From Ceratothoa steindachneri (taxonomy: Eukaryota > Arthropoda > Malacostraca > Isopoda > Cymothoidae), in the NCBI GenBank assembly GCA_963969495.1, contig OZ018335.1, forward strand, positions 89,128,440 to 89,192,439: DNA of 64,000 nt, in the 5' to 3' direction. Shown piece after piece: positions 10,463 to 22,887 of this stretch. Each line of letters begins with the position of its first letter. The first letter of the stretch is position 1. The notes beneath the pieces were generated by a model, which was given only the letters and a program-made list of their open reading frames with translations, ran no database searches and had not been told where the DNA came from. Made by a program: the position numbers and the translations under genes.

Positions 10463-12402
10463 GTACGATACGCGCACCTTCTCGAGGCCTACGATCCGCC
10501 CAACCTGGACGAGGCAATTCTCGAGGAGATTGACGAGGCACTCGATGACCTCAATAACCAAATCATCCACGCAGATAGGGCTTGTATCCCTAATTCCGCA
10601 TATAGGACCATCTCGACCTACGAGTGGATCGAATATATGAAGGAACTGTACCGTGAACTGAAGATAATGTATGAACACAACATAGTGAATGCATTGGTTC
10701 ACTCGATGCAGAGAAGTAGAGAAATCAAAGAAGAATTGAACCAGTTGATCCTCGAACAGCAGAACAGAAGATGGGAGGACGCGATCGATAGCCTCGATCA
10801 CGAAACAACTCTCAAAGAATTTTGGAAGAAGATCCGAATTCTTAAAGGATCGACTGGAAAGAAGCATAAGATCGAGCTACGGAAAGAAAACGGAAACATC
10901 GAAGAAGAAGAAGAAAAAGTTGAAGAGATATTCTGAAGTTATTGGGAAAAGATCTTCAATAAAACTGAAGAAGAGAACGAAGACTATGACCTAGAGTTCG
11001 AAAGCAACATCATCAACGAGCTAAGCGAAGAAATACACAAGACGCACCCTCACAACCAGGTGGATAGACAGCACGACGAAGACGCCGAGATTACAGAAGA
11101 AGAATTACTCGGCGTGCTTCGCTCATTCCAACAAAAAGCCCCAGGACAATCAGGGCTTACAAAGCTTTACTTTAAAAAGGCCCCAGCCTGTGTCATCGAA
11201 GGAATGAGAAGAATATTTAACGCCTGTCTCAATACGGGATACTTTCCGGACGCTTATAAAACAGCCAAGATGATTTTCTTGCCTTAGCACGGAAAGAACC
11301 CAAAGTTGAAGGAGAGCTACCGGCCAATTTCACTCCTGGAATTTGGCGGGAAGCTCTTCGAGAAGATCCTCAACAAAAGACTGGTGTCTCACCTGGAGGA
11401 AAACTCGCTCTATAACCCACACAAATTCGGGTTTAGGAGTAAGCGAAGTACGGAGATGGCGATTAACCACATCACGGAAAAGCTAGCCCATGCAAAACGG
11501 GAAAATAGTTACGTGGACATTGTTTGTCGGGATGTATCAAAGGCGTTCGATAAGTTGTGGCAACGGGGAATGCAGTACAAGATCTTACTACTGGGACTAA
11601 GTGAAAACTTAGAAAGAACTCTCTGTGACTATGTCATGGAGAGAGCGGCGTACATCAGTTTAGGGTGCACGAACAGATCAAAGTTCCCGCTTAATGCGGG
11701 CCTCTCATAGGGGGGGGGGCTGTCTTCCACACTCTCTTGATTTACACCGCGGATGTCCCAGCCCCTGTAAGCCCCACTTGCCTCAACATACAATTCACTG
11801 ATGATTTCACCCAGATAATCACTTGTCCATGGAGGAATGCGCCTTTGCAAGCTCGAATGACAGCAGCAGAAATTGAAAACCTTAACACCTACGAGGCCCG
11901 ATGGAAAATCCGTACCAACTAGGAAAAGTTCAAAGTAGTCCCCATAGGCAGGAGACTACTTGATGACGTCAGGGTGGGGGATAGACGATATCCCTACACC
12001 AATGAATGCAATGTAATCGGCATGAAGATTACCTAAACCGGGTACACAAAGCACGTCCAAGAACGAATCGCCAAGGCCACTGCTGCAGTCAAGACTCTAT
12101 ATAGGTTCAGAAATCTTTGTCAAAGCAACAAAAAGAAGATCTATACTGCACTAGTAAGATCGACGTTGCTATACCCCGCTTCCGCCCTCTCGTGTGTTTC
12201 AAAGACACAGAAGAATAGACTGCAAGTGGTGCAGAACAAATGCGCGTACCTAATTACAGGTAAACGCAGAATGGAAGGAAGAAAACAGGAAGAGCTGCAC
12301 CGGGAGGCGGGGTTAACTCCCATTAACGTTGTTATTGAAGAACGGACTAGGAATATGCTGGAAAAGGTCAATCGAGAATGGACGAGGAAATCGTACAAAT
12401 GA
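10463..12402 (+). pseudogene. Non-LTR ORF2: reverse transcriptase and C-terminal region (broken)
   Basis: Several open pieces (to 10936, 11060-11287, 11306-11710, 11737-11922, 12166-12402) together follow the non-LTR RT order. There is a coiled, charged linker, then FQQKAPGQSGLTKLYFKKAP, YRPISLLEFGGKLFEKILNK, NPHKFGFRSKRSTEMAI, IVCRDVSKAFDKLWQRGM, and the active-site block NIQFTDDFTQI, where FTDD stands for the usual FADD/YADD. The C-terminal portion has TALVRSTLLYPASA and RLQVVQNKCAYLITG, typical of Jockey/I-type ends. Stops interrupt at 10934, 11285, 11708, 11920 and about 12033. A G-run at 11711-11720 sits beside a stop and frame change, and polymerase slippage there is a likely lesion. 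Confidence 0.85.
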
Positions 12403-12828
12403 TTGACCAGAATAGAAGAGCTGTAAGTCGCGTCAGATTTCTAAGCTCCGCTGGGGTTATAGCTGGCGGAGCAGAAGTGCCGTTCTACGCAAGATCAGAT
12501 GTTTTTGCCCCCAAAACAAAACAAAACAAACTAACCAAATTGAGAAACCTAACCGATTTTGACAAAAATTCCCCAATATTGACAAAACACACCGATTGAG
12601 ACAAACCTACCGAAGAAGGAGAAACTACCGAAGAGGATTGAAACACACCATTCAAGACTTCAAGAAGAAACAAAATATACAAATTACACACATTACAAAT
12701 TTACGAAAAAACAGACACTAAACAAACATAGCAAGTAATAATTAATGAATTACCAAAACAACAGCAAACGCGCACAGCATAACCAAATACATTAGCTAAT
12801 TTGAAGACAAATGGCTTGAACTCCAAAT

Positions 12829-12834
12829 TATATA

Positions 12835-12911
<77 letters not shown>
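12829..12911. repeat. (TA)n microsatellite
   Basis: A TA run with one TG interruption near 12840, downstream of the non-LTR copy. Confidence 0.97.
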
Positions 12912-12913
<2 letters not shown>

Positions 12914-13148
12914 AAAATGATAAACAACAACGGAACTACAAAACCTAAAAATTTTAAAGCGATAGACCTGATCACCAGGCTCTAGATCACTTTGCACCCT
13001 ACCACACTTCTTTCTCTTTTCACCACTGGTCTACTTTCCACTGTCTATCCACACACCCTTTCTATCCCCTCACCTGCATACTCTTACATACCTGGGTCGA
13101 AAAAAGAATTATTAATTCGAAACTAGCGGTTGCTTTTAATAAAACATG

Positions 13149-13153
<5 letters not shown>

Positions 13154-13229
<76 letters not shown>
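13154..13229. repeat. (TA)n microsatellite
   Basis: About 38 uninterrupted TA units, only about 240 bp from the preceding TA array. Confidence 0.97.
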
Positions 13230-13231
<2 letters not shown>

Positions 13232-14389
13232 TTTAATTGGATGACGTTTACGGCGTTTTCTCTTGTAGACTTGTTCCTTTAAATATTCGCAATAAAACTC
13301 AATGAGATTCAAGACAGAGGATTGACTAGGACGCGCTAGACCATTAATATCTTCTGGAAGCAGAACTCACCTATTGTTTACGCCCTGTGCTTCGGATCAT
13401 CGTCTTGCTCGAACATACATTTATCCTGCATTCCCAACTTCTCTACAGTTGACGTTAAGTTATTGGCCAGTATTTTCTCTTATTTGTTTGCATTCATTGT
13501 TACGTCACTATATATTGAGCGCACCCCTCCCCCTTTCCATTAAAATAAAATCATGCTTGGCTTTGGAGATGAAGTTCTTCCGACTTTAGGCGGTTCCATG
13601 CCAGAGCCAAATATGTAAGCTGTATTACGGCCAGAGAGGTCACTTTTTGGTCTCATTAGAACTAATGATATTCATTCAAAATTTATCTGGTTTCTCTATG
13701 TGCTCCTGAGCAAACTTTTATCGTGCTATGTGCGCCTTCTCCAGATAATGGCTCTGTAGGGGTGATCGAGATCTGAAAGCTTGTCTATTAAGATCATTAC
13801 TATTTGTTCTTTTCGTAATTGATGTTCCAACCGTAAACAAATCGTTGGCAATTCTGCCGCAGTTAACACAGGATTTCTCGATACCAATCTCAGCATCCGT
13901 CAACGAGCTTATTGAGTTATTTTCCTCGGTGCTCCACTTCGAGGAGGGTTTGCAGTGGCCTCGGGGTTCTTCCATTTTTAGCGGTCCAACCTACAGTGCT
14001 GAGAAGTGCAAGTAATGTTTAGAAATACTTCTACTAGAGTTTTACCGTCTCTGCACTGCTCAATTATCTTACTTTTCAAATCAGTTGAGACCTGTATACT
14101 TTTAACCTGTATACTTTTAACCAAAATTACTGTTGCAGTTTGAGGGGCAGATGGTATTTGGAGGTTATTAAAAAAAATACTCCACTCACCGTGGAGTGTT
14201 TTTGGACAAAATTACTGATTTGATGGGATAATATTTCCAAACAGGGTTTAAAAGTTGAAAAGAGCTATTGAAACATTATCGAACACAAGTGTAGTGGATT
14301 GGAATGCACCATAAAGTTATAGACTAAAATTTAAGAAGAGTAAATCAATTCAAACTTCCTGTGAATTCTCTTTTTTGTCAACTAAATCA
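13230..14389. other. No gene recognised
   Basis: Open frames at 13374-13589 (plus) and 13975-13718 (minus, reading NCGRIANDLFTVGTSITKR) have no motif I recognise. The minus frame starts with a true ATG and has less biased composition than its surroundings, so an exon cannot be excluded. Confidence 0.3.
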
Positions 14390-15240
14390 CTAAAAAAATC
14401 TCAACTCTACAATTGAATTAGGAAGAAAAAATCATACAATGCAAAATTAATTTTTAAGAAAAAAACACCATTTAAAAATGAATCGGTAAAAAAGTCCAAA
14501 ATGCAAAATTGACTCAGTGCAAAATGCGGTGCAAATTTCAATCGATGGTAAAAAATAGTAAAACTGCTTCAGACAAAAAACTCTTCCAATTTAAAATTAA
14601 ATCTCAGAAGACTTTTCAATAATTAAATTTTAAATAGTTAAGAAATTCCAAGCTGTAAAATTGAATCTGTAAAAATCCTCAACTATAAAACTGAATTTGT
14701 GAACAAATTTCAACTGTAAAATTAATTCAGAAAAATCACCAAATTTGAAGTTGATTAAATCGGTGGAAAAAAAATGCCAAACTGTAAAATTGAATTAGGG
14801 AAACTTTTCTCCAAATTTCAAATTAAAATAGTGCAAATTTTATCTCAAATTTAAAATTAAATCAGTGCAAGCAAAGAAGACAAAATAGCTATAACAATAA
14901 AAGTGAAAAATACCAAACTGTAACAAAAATGAAAAAAAATCGAAAAATATGAAAAAAATTCCTTTTTAAATTCAATTAAAAAAAAATCTATAAAATTGAA
15001 TCAGTTAAATTATCCTCCTCTATAAAATTAATTAAGTGAAAGATTCACAACTTTACAGTTAAATCACTAAAAATATACCTACACTACATAAAAATAAATC
15101 AGTGCCAATATCTGAAACAATATAATTAAATCTTTGGAAAGAAATCCATAACTGTAAAAGAAACCTGCGAATAACTCATAAAATTAATTCTTTGAAAATT
15201 TTTATTCCTCAACGGTAAAAATCAGTGAATAAAATTAGCC
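14390..15240. repeat. Degenerate AT-rich tandem repeat
   Basis: Many diverged, irregularly spaced copies of a roughly 30-bp motif resembling CTGTAAAATTGAATCAGTGA followed by an A-rich run. Spacing and sequence vary enough that no unit length is fixed. It looks like an old minisatellite. Confidence 0.65.
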
Positions 15241-15691
15241 CCGAACGACCATATTTAAATAGATAAACACTTTCTGCTAAATTCCTCTTCTTTAAACATC
15301 TGCCGATGATTAAATTCCCCTTCATTCCATCAACCCTTCAATAGAATGGTCATTTGAGAAAAGGCTTCGTAACAAATTGGATTATGGATATTTATGACTT
15401 TCGCACCACACGGTCCTGTACACCGTGTAATCCGATAATCCACTAATCTCATAGTGGCTCATTCAGAGACCAGGAGAGATCTTATGAAATATAATCCCTG
15501 ATTTGCTTAAATATGGGAATTTATGCTTGGGTATATAAGAATTGTTTACACCGTGAGACGCGTAACTATAAAATCTATTATGGAAATAAAAAGACCACTA
15601 TGTGCTTAAAAAAGGTTTGGGGAGGTGTTTAATAAATATCTGCTTCGAATGATCATATTCCAACTCGTAGAGAGGAGCTATGGTTAAAAGG

Positions 15692-15976
15692 TTATTTAAT
15701 TTGTTGGATCAGTTGCCTTTTGCCGTTAAACCTCCTAGCGTAAAGACGAGAGGCAGCAAATTGTTGTTTGATAGGTTTCTGAGGATGTTGATGAGTCGGT
15801 TTTCTTATATCTATGTATTGCTTCAGCCAGTATTTTTTATATAGTGCCCATCTGGTGACTGACACCAAGAACAAAAATCCCCAAAGTAACAAAAACACAA
15901 AAAAACAAATCCTGCATCCAGTAAACGGTGTATGCAAAATACACTTTGGTGAGCTCAGTTTATACCGATTATAGAA
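15692..15976 (-). CDS. Unassigned small frame with one transmembrane segment
   Basis: A minus-strand frame open from just after a TGA near 15974 down to a TAA at 15692. It encodes a hydrophobic segment CFFVFLLLWGFLFLVSV followed by a Tyr/Lys-rich stretch (TRWALYKKYWLKQYIDIRKP) and a basic Gln/Arg-rich tail. The track-like start at 15937 is TTG, and no in-frame ATG lies before the hydrophobic part. If real, it is therefore an exon rather than a whole gene, or uses an upstream exon. It lies on the same strand as the kinase gene but 7.7 kb beyond its last visible exon. No family is recognised. Chance remains quite possible in AT-rich DNA. Confidence 0.25.
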   Translation of the reverse strand, partial: FYNRYKLSSPKCILHTPFTGCRICFFVFLLLWGFLFLVSVTRWALYKKYWLKQYIDIRKPTHQHPQKPIKQQFAASRLYARRFNGKRQLIQQIK

Positions 15977-16269
15977 TCACCTTATGCTAATGCAACTATT
16001 CGTCATGAAATTTGAGCAATATATGAATATAACATGGATGAAAAAGTCATTTACAAGGAATCGCTTACATGAAATCACTTTATTGAAAACGTAATATGTA
16101 TCTAGATATAGTATGCAATACCTCTTTAGCGTCTTATCTTTTCCCGAAAAAGTATATGATTTTTTGTCAGATACGTTTATGAATATAATAAGCATAATTT
16201 AGTAGATACTCCAATAATAACTTCGATATTACATAGTTTATACCTGATTTTGCTAAAACAAAGTCTCTG

Positions 16270-17265
16270 CAAGATTCCAAAGATTTGACATGCGATCATC
16301 GCATGGTGAAGAAAATTATAGAGAATCTCATTCATCGAAAAAAGAAAAGGGCTCAATCAGAATTGCGAGCTCTTATCCCTAGAGATCTTTTCAAATCAAA
16401 AGAGAAGTGCTCTTATAAACACTCAGGAACAAAGGCATTTTTCATGCTGCTGGAGTCCATCAGTCTCAAGAGAAACAAGGTGTAAGGCAGGCTGTCAGTA
16501 AATTTACTACCGTTAGGAGTAATTCAAAAAAGCGGTTCCTCCCCCCCCTCCCCCCAAAAAAAACAACAACAACAACACAAAACAGATTGTGTTGTGGGAC
16601 TAGACATAAATGAAGACTCTAGACTAACTTTAGCAAAGTTATTTTTCGCTAACGAATCAATTACTCTAGATGAGCAGGATAGTTGGACAAGAAGCTAAGT
16701 TGTAAATGAACTTCAGGTGAAACATTCACCAGGTGCCAATAAGGAGCAGAAGGATTGATGATTGGGGCTGTAAGTATTGAAGACAAACTAGTAGGACCTT
16801 TCAAAGTGGATGATAACGTCAAAATGGATTTGAAGACTTACTGCGATTTCATGAAGAAAAACTTCCGATCTTGATTAACAAACAACAGATGAAGATGAGA
16901 TAGGTACTTGTCTTCATTGTGGATAATGCTCCTATAATACTCCTAGTCATGCCTTCATGTTCTCTAAGATTGGTTAGAGTCGAAAGTATTTGTAGGAGAC
17001 TCAATCAATGGAGTGGCCTGCCAACAGTTAGGACCTAAATCCAAGTGAAAACTTGTGGAATATCCTGAAAAGAGACGCTTACGCCAATGGCCGACAGTTT
17101 CACAACAAAATGACTTTTGAGAAACAATCCAAGATGCCGCATCGAATGTTTCTGCTATTTGCATCAAAATTCTGACTTCGTTAGTAGAGAACAAACCGCT
17201 CAAAGTAATTCAGAAGAAGGATTTCTTTGTCTAGTAGATCTTGAACAGTTCTTATTAAAATTATG
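16270..17265 (+). pseudogene. Tc1/mariner transposase relic
   Basis: Plus-strand pieces in several frames follow the Tc1/mariner order. A helix-turn-helix-like N-terminus appears at 16285-16485. It is followed by LFFANESITLDEQDSW (near 16640-16690), matching the usual FSDE...DGPDGW block, then an IIGAVS-like strand (near 16760). A WPANS-stop-DLNPSENLW-NILKRD block (near 17008-17075) corresponds to WPAQSPDLNPIENLW, whose last Glu supplies the catalytic triad. Several stops and frame changes make it dead. An A-rich (CAA)n insertion at about 16555-16585 sits in the middle. Terminal inverted repeats were not located. Confidence 0.7.
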
Positions 17266-17579
17266 ATTCATCTTATTTACCTTCATTGTATTTCTTACCA
17301 TTATTTCATATAAGTCGTTTAAACTTGTTGTACTTTGTTATTATTTAGGTTGAAAATTCTATGCTCCTAATTAAATATCTGCAAATGATATCTTGACCGT
17401 AAAATCGTGAATCCAAAAATAATGTCTATTTTCTTCTCATATTATGGCATTTAGAATCCATATATTCACATTATTTTTTCATCGTGATTGTCTTAGCTCC
17501 ATGAAAAAGCGTTACTCTATAATGCAATTTTTTTTAAGAGAGGTTTGGCTATTTTTTTATATTTGCATACCCCAGGCAC

Positions 17580-18000
17580 TTCAGTACTAAGATTAAAATT
17601 TAAAATCTAAAAAAAAGAAACCATGGTTAAATTTTTATAAATTTTCCTGAACTTCGACAATTATAATAATTTTAAAAAGGAACTCTAAACTAAATTTTCC
17701 CCCTTTCAAAATATCACGTTGCTAAAATATAGAGTTATAGAAGATATAGAATAGAAGATATATAAAAATAAATTTTCTGAACTTCACCATTTGTAATTCT
17801 TTGAGTTTTAAAATATTCACAAAATTTCGATACTTATATTTATTTCTAAACTTCACCATTTTGTTTTTGGATATTATAAAAGAAGTATTAGAAATAACTT
17901 TGATAAAAAATCAGTCATAACCAAACTAAGATGAAATTATTATTAAAATACTCAATATATCTCCTTCTTAAATTATAGAGTTAGAGAAGAAGATAGTGAT
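17580..18000. repeat. Dispersed AT-rich repeat, copy A
   Basis: Shares long blocks with 54960-55212, for example CTAAGATTAAAATTTAAAAT near 17588 and 54966, and AACTTCACCATTTTGTTTTT near 17847 and 55072. The last 200 bp of each are nearly collinear and this copy has an extra internal segment. The class of element is unknown. Confidence 0.8.
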
Positions 18001-19270
18001 AATCTCTATATACACTTTAGTAACAATGATAACATCATCATATGTAGTCACTTAGATAAGTATTTCTGAGAGATTGGTAAGTCTTAATTTATAGGGAACC
18101 ATGAGTGTAAAACAGGGTCTTTGCTAACCCTATAAACCCTTGTATTTTCTTCTTCTATCCCTACTTGATTACGATGGTTCCCTTTTTCTTCAGTTAAGGG
18201 AAGGCCTGTAATTTCCCCTTTATTTTTTTCTCCATAATGCCCCTAGATCCCATCACTGAAATCGAGAAATAAACTCCATTCGACTCTGGCTAATTTCTTC
18301 ATTGGCAGTAGAGCTCACAAACTAATGTCTACCAAAACGCTCAGAGGATAAATCTATCGTAATATGAAGTTTACTCGATCAAATTCTAACATAATAATTA
18401 CACGTGTGCAAATTATATATGTGATTTTTTTATGAAATTTAAATATACAGGCTTATAATTAATAAAAATCGACACTTATATACATTTAGTTATTAAACCT
18501 CGCTAATTCTTTTTTAGATAAAGAGATGAAGCTAATTACCTTCATATTGTCAATATTTTGCTCCCTTTCAAGCGCATGCGGCGAATTTTTATTAAATATT
18601 GCATTAAAAAAATTGATTGAGCCTCGAGAAAGTTAAAATTCATATAAAAAATGAAAAATATGGAAAAAAACTAACCACGATTCGACACGACCTCCCTCTA
18701 TAAAAGGCCCCTGTAGGAGGGAAGTCACTACTTCTTCATGAGATATGGTGTAGAGAGAAGAATTTAGGGTAAAGTTGTAGGAAGAAGTACCACATACCAA
18801 GGTTCAAGAGTAGATTAAATACTAGGGGACGCGAGGGAGGTCTTAAACTTAGGTGCGTGACGGGGGGAGAAGACCCATAAGAACTTGAAATATTATGTTA
18901 TGTATGAATTGTTTTTGTTATCAGAAAAGATTCGGCGAGTGTAACAAGCTAATTCTTTTTCCTCTGGGTGATAAAAACGCCTCATTGTGGTTTTAACCAA
19001 TGAGAACCTTTTATTCGAGACTAGTTTCTAGAAGTTCTGCCTCCCCTCTGCGGTTCGAGAGCAGAGAAGATGAGATCCAGAGCCTCTCGAAACCAGTCTC
19101 CTCATGTCAGTTTCCAATTTTTAAGGTTCAAACCTCCGCTGCCAACGTCCTCGCAAGGAGATGGATGGTGTAGGGGGGGGAGGGGGTAATGAAGACACCC
19201 ACTACAACTAAAACCTGGAGGAGGAGTATTACGCCCTTCCGACCCGGGCGCCGCGAGAGAAATGGTTGGT
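18001..19270. other. No gene recognised
   Basis: AT-rich to 18660, then more mixed with G-rich patches (18830-18880). I see no coding motif and no clear repeat. Confidence 0.4.
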
Positions 19271-19274
19271 GCTT

Positions 19275-19275
<1 letters not shown>

Positions 19276-19313
<38 letters not shown>
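19276..19313. repeat. (CT)n microsatellite
   Basis: About 19 CT units followed by TATC variants. The open frames across it on both strands are low-complexity artefacts. Confidence 0.95.
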
Positions 19314-19319
<6 letters not shown>

Positions 19320-19525
19320 GTATCTATCTTTCGAGTCATCTTTCGCACCTTTTTTAAATCTCCTACTATCTCTTCCGCTCCTGCTTAGACGCCCTAAATG
19401 GTGAAGGAGGGCGTTAAACGGTCTAAAAATACTGACAACGTGAGAGATTGAAACTCCCACTGACATCGCCGCATTTAGCGAATTCTTTAGAAGCGAGAAA
19501 TAGCTGAGTATTATTATTTAGATGG

Positions 19526-19875
19526 GTTCTCTTGGCCGAGTGGATAAGGCGTTGAACCTCTACGACTGGTAACTAGGTTCACTCCCTAGGAGTTGGAGGG
19601 AGCCAGCTGCCCCTTGGTGTACGTGCTGAGTTTGCCTGGTAACTCCATTCATGCACGTTTTTACTTACGTCGCCATTCCTGTATTAGCCCACAGAACATA
19701 CCACTCTCCTGGAACCTGCCATAGTGGTCTCCATTACCACACTTCCCTGACGTGAGACGGTTGGCTCTTCCTTAGGCCACGGATGATTCTTGTTGATCTG
19801 ACCTAAATGAGGACTGGCCTATAACTCTCGTGTTTTCAAGTGATTGTCATTCTGATCTTTATGTGGATTCCAATA
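19526..19875 (+). mobile_element. tRNA-derived SINE, copy 3
   Basis: The head reads CTTGGCCGAGTGGATAAGGC (an A-box region) and, about 45 bp on, GGTTCACTCCC (B box). The tail CATTCTGATCTTTATGTGG near 19851 matches the tails of the 3.0- and 6.0-kb copies. The head still resembles a Leu/Ser-type tRNA but its stems do not close well. It is a retroposon, not a tRNA gene. Confidence 0.7.
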
Positions 19876-20734
19876 TATGGTGGGGGATCTCGCATACGAT
19901 TTCAAAAGGGACGGTTGGAGTAATTAATAAACTAAAATCTAAGATTTAACCAATCGCATCAATGGAATTTTAATTGTCTCTTTTTTAAAATCCAATTTAC
20001 TACCAATAAGTTCAACTGGAGCATTTTCCAATTTTCCTTTGGTTTTACAATTTGTGAAAAAGAAATGTTCGATAGACTGACCTTCAGTGTTTAGAGGCGA
20101 CGCTAAGAATATAAGGAGGAAATAATAAAGAATTGGAAGAAAATAAACATAAATGGATTCATTTGAATAAAAATGCAACCTGAACTCGAAATCCGAGTTC
20201 GGCGGACTTTGCGGTATCAATTACGGCCGATAGGTGGCGAGGCATCTGTTTACAACAGGCCTAAAATCCCTGATTGGCTCCGCGCTGAGTGGGGTCGGAA
20301 AGTCAGGGCTATGGAGAGAGGCTTAATGTTTTTTTAACTTTGATCAAGTGTTATTGGCTTCGCTCTCCTCCTCCCCCCCCCCAATCCCACACACACCGGC
20401 ATACACACATTTGTAAGTCCTCTAAGTCACTTTGAATAATACTTGCATCTGACAAATATGATTGTAAAGGCCATAAGCCTCGCGTCTCTCACACAACATT
20501 GCTAATTTTATCTGCCAATCCAAATTAAAGCGAAAACCGACCAGAGAAATGCCACCAGGTTCTTTTTTAAGAGTTTGGTATTAAAAAATGGTAAAATTAG
20601 GGGAATCAAAAATGGTTAGAAGGCCCCTTGCCCGAGTAAAGAAAATTCAGTATGTTATAGAGACCAAATGGAATGGAACGACTGAGTTCGCTTCCAGGGT
20701 CCTAGCGACTCTCCTTAAAAAATAAGCTGTTTGA

Positions 20735-21005
20735 AAGTTGTATTCATTCCGTATTCATTCTGCGTGAATATTATATTCATTGTGTATTTATTTTGTGTGA
20801 ATATTGTATTATTTGCGTTTTCATTGTGTGAATATTGTATTCATTCTGCGTGAATATTATATTCATTGTGTATTCATTTTGTGTGAATATTGTATTCTTT
20901 CCTTTTTCATTGTGTGAATATTTTATTCATTTCGTATTCATTCTGTGTGAATATTGTATTCATTCCGTATTCATTATGTGTGAATATTGTATTCATTCCG
21001 AGTAA
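20735..21005. repeat. Minisatellite, about 33-bp unit
   Basis: Alternating TATTCATT(C/G)(T/C)G and TGTGTGAATATTGTATTC blocks repeated about eight times with small variations. The open frame at 20890-21084 is simply this array. Confidence 0.85.
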
Positions 21006-21703
21006 AATGAATGCTAATAAAGTCCCAGACTTGGAGCATAATATTAATTCGAAAGGTCAAGTTTCGGCGGGAAGTTCACCATAGCAGCTTCTGCATAGTA
21101 TAATCCGAGGAGGGATTATATCATTGAAATAGGGAAGGTAAGAGTCCTAAAGGGTTAAGACACCTTTGAGAAGTTTTACTGAAAATTGGATGAGTTATCC
21201 ACACTCGTCTCTGAAACCTTGATAAAGACAATAAGGAGACATCCATATGTGAGACTTATGCAGCTATGTATGATAATAAAGGAGTCTAGTTGCCTTCTAT
21301 GTTGGTTAGTCATGTAGCCAATACGGTTAATCATTGGTTCATAGCTTTTGTTATGAGTCATCAAATATAATCGCTATAATTATTCGCTCCATTCCTATCC
21401 CTCTCTATCGTTCCTTTCATTTAATTCATCTTTCCTCTTACAACTCAATATTGGCGTCTTTAACTACCCTTTTAGCCGAGAGTCGCTTGTTAAGCCTCCA
21501 TCACTACTTATCAAACCGATAAGACAACAAAATATTGCTTGGCCCAAGCAATCGATGGAGCTAAAAGAATTTGATCTGCAGAGGATTCCAAAGAGAACGT
21601 TCCTAAAGATTATATTCATATTCTTGTTAGGCCGTGTTCTTTTTTAGGCACACTTTGTATACTTAAAGTATTGCAAATAGAAATAACTAAAATAGAGCTC
21701 ATG

Positions 21704-22160
21704 TTAGCTGAGTGGATACGGCGTTGGCCTCCCAACGTCGCGGTACTGGGTTCGATTCCGAATCCCGGCATGAGTGGATACGGCGTTGGCCTCCCAACGT
21801 CGCGGTACTGGGTTCGATTCCGAATCCCGGCATGAGCGGTCACAAACGTCAGCGGACGGAGATATCTGGCTACCGATTGGTGGACGCGCTATGCTCACCC
21901 CGTTTTCGGGTGAGTAGATCTTACACCTCTCACCTCACACATAGCCAATGACAACACTGCTTTCTTTCCTCTCTCGCCACACACACACACACTCTGTTCC
22001 AAGGAATCCTGCCGATGGGTATCTATATCTACGTACCTCTGACGAGGAACAGATCCCTCTTCCCCGAGGTGACGAAGGCGTCAAAAACATAATATTTCCT
22101 GGCACTTTTCCCCAAAAAGAGGACCGGGCCCAGTATCAGGGAAGGATTGGCGTTGACTAA
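21704..22160 (+). mobile_element. tRNA-derived SINE, copy 4, with duplicated head
   Basis: A tRNA-like head (GCTGAGTGGATACGGCG near 21706, GGTTCGATTCC box B near 21749) is present twice in direct tandem, about 63 bp apart and essentially identical. The family body follows with ACATAGCCAATGACAAC (near 21938) and CTGCCGATGGGTATC (near 22009). The usual tail was not seen. The anticodon arm cannot form a normal seven-base loop, so neither head is a functional tRNA gene. Confidence 0.75.
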
Positions 22161-22269
22161 CTAACTAATTAAATTAAAAATTCCTTTTAGTCATAAAATA
22201 TTAAAACAAAATTAACTAATTTGGTGTATCGCACGGAAATGAAATGTTACATGCCATCGAACTTAAAAA

Positions 22270-22680
22270 AAGATTTAGCCTATACGAGGCGGCTTCTGTT
22301 CCCTTCTCCAAGTTCAGTCCCACCTCATAGCATCCTCAACCAAACATCTATCCAGTCTATTCTTAAAATTCTACAAGGAGGACGCTTCTATCCATAACTA
22401 CTGAAACTATTTCATTCATCACCACTTGATTTGTAAACCAATTTCTACCAATCTCTTTCTTAAACCTAAACCTGTCCAGCTTCACAAAAAATAAGAACCT
22501 TACCTATGTCTCCCCTATTATAACCTTTCACCCACTTAAAGGCCTTAATCAAGTCCCCTCGAACTCTTCTCTTTTCTAATGTATGAAGATTTAGTCTCTT
22601 AAGCCTTTCACCATAAGGTAAGCTCCTAAACCCATGAATCATCATAGTCATCCTCAAGCAAACCAAAATTGCAACGCATA
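22270..22680 (-). pseudogene. LINE (CR1-like) reverse transcriptase C-terminal fragment, copy 1
   Basis: The minus-strand frame reads FRSLPYGERLKRLNLHTLEK then RRVRGDLIKAFKWVKGYNRGD. This is the familiar C-terminal block of CR1-type and related LINE reverse transcriptases (LPYEERLKRLxLxxLExRRxRGDLIExFK). It is 5'-truncated just before the block and decays afterwards. A second copy lies at 59690-60060 on the same strand and shares the nucleotide sequence beyond the coding part. Confidence 0.8.
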
Positions 22681-22887
22681 GTCAAGATGAGGCCTAACTA
22701 ATGCCTAACTAATTTCTCATCCTCATTACATGTGAATATCAAGGTCCCCTTAGGTGCAATCAGAACATCCTCAAGTGGAAATATCGAAAGAAAAAACTTA
22801 TTTAACATCCTAGCCATAGTATCACTATGGCTACTCTAATTAACTTTTTAATGTCTAGAGTTGCTCATTGTATCTCTGCCTCAATTA

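Larger units (their letters stand above)
8480..12490 (+). mobile_element. APE-type non-LTR retrotransposon (Jockey/I-like), decayed copy 1
   Basis: Three coding blocks lie in the expected order on the plus strand: a gag-like ORF1 with CCHC knuckles (8742-9746), an APE-type endonuclease (9782-10462), and a reverse transcriptase with a C-terminal extension (10463-12402). A related copy lies inverted at 36.7-42.3 kb, which helps to mark the body and the 3' end near 12480. In-frame stops (TAG 10460, TGA 10934, TAG 11285, TAG at about 11708, TAG 11920, TAA near 12033) show the copy is dead. The A-rich 12500-12760 downstream may be its tail region. Clade placement beyond Jockey/I-like is not possible by eye. 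Confidence 0.85.

Noticed and set aside
19526..19620. tRNA-Leu/Ser gene
   Set aside because: The boxes are present but the stems do not close, and SINE body and tail sequences follow.
21706..21835. Two tandem tRNA genes
   Set aside because: The anticodon arm cannot form a normal loop. Both heads lead into the SINE body.
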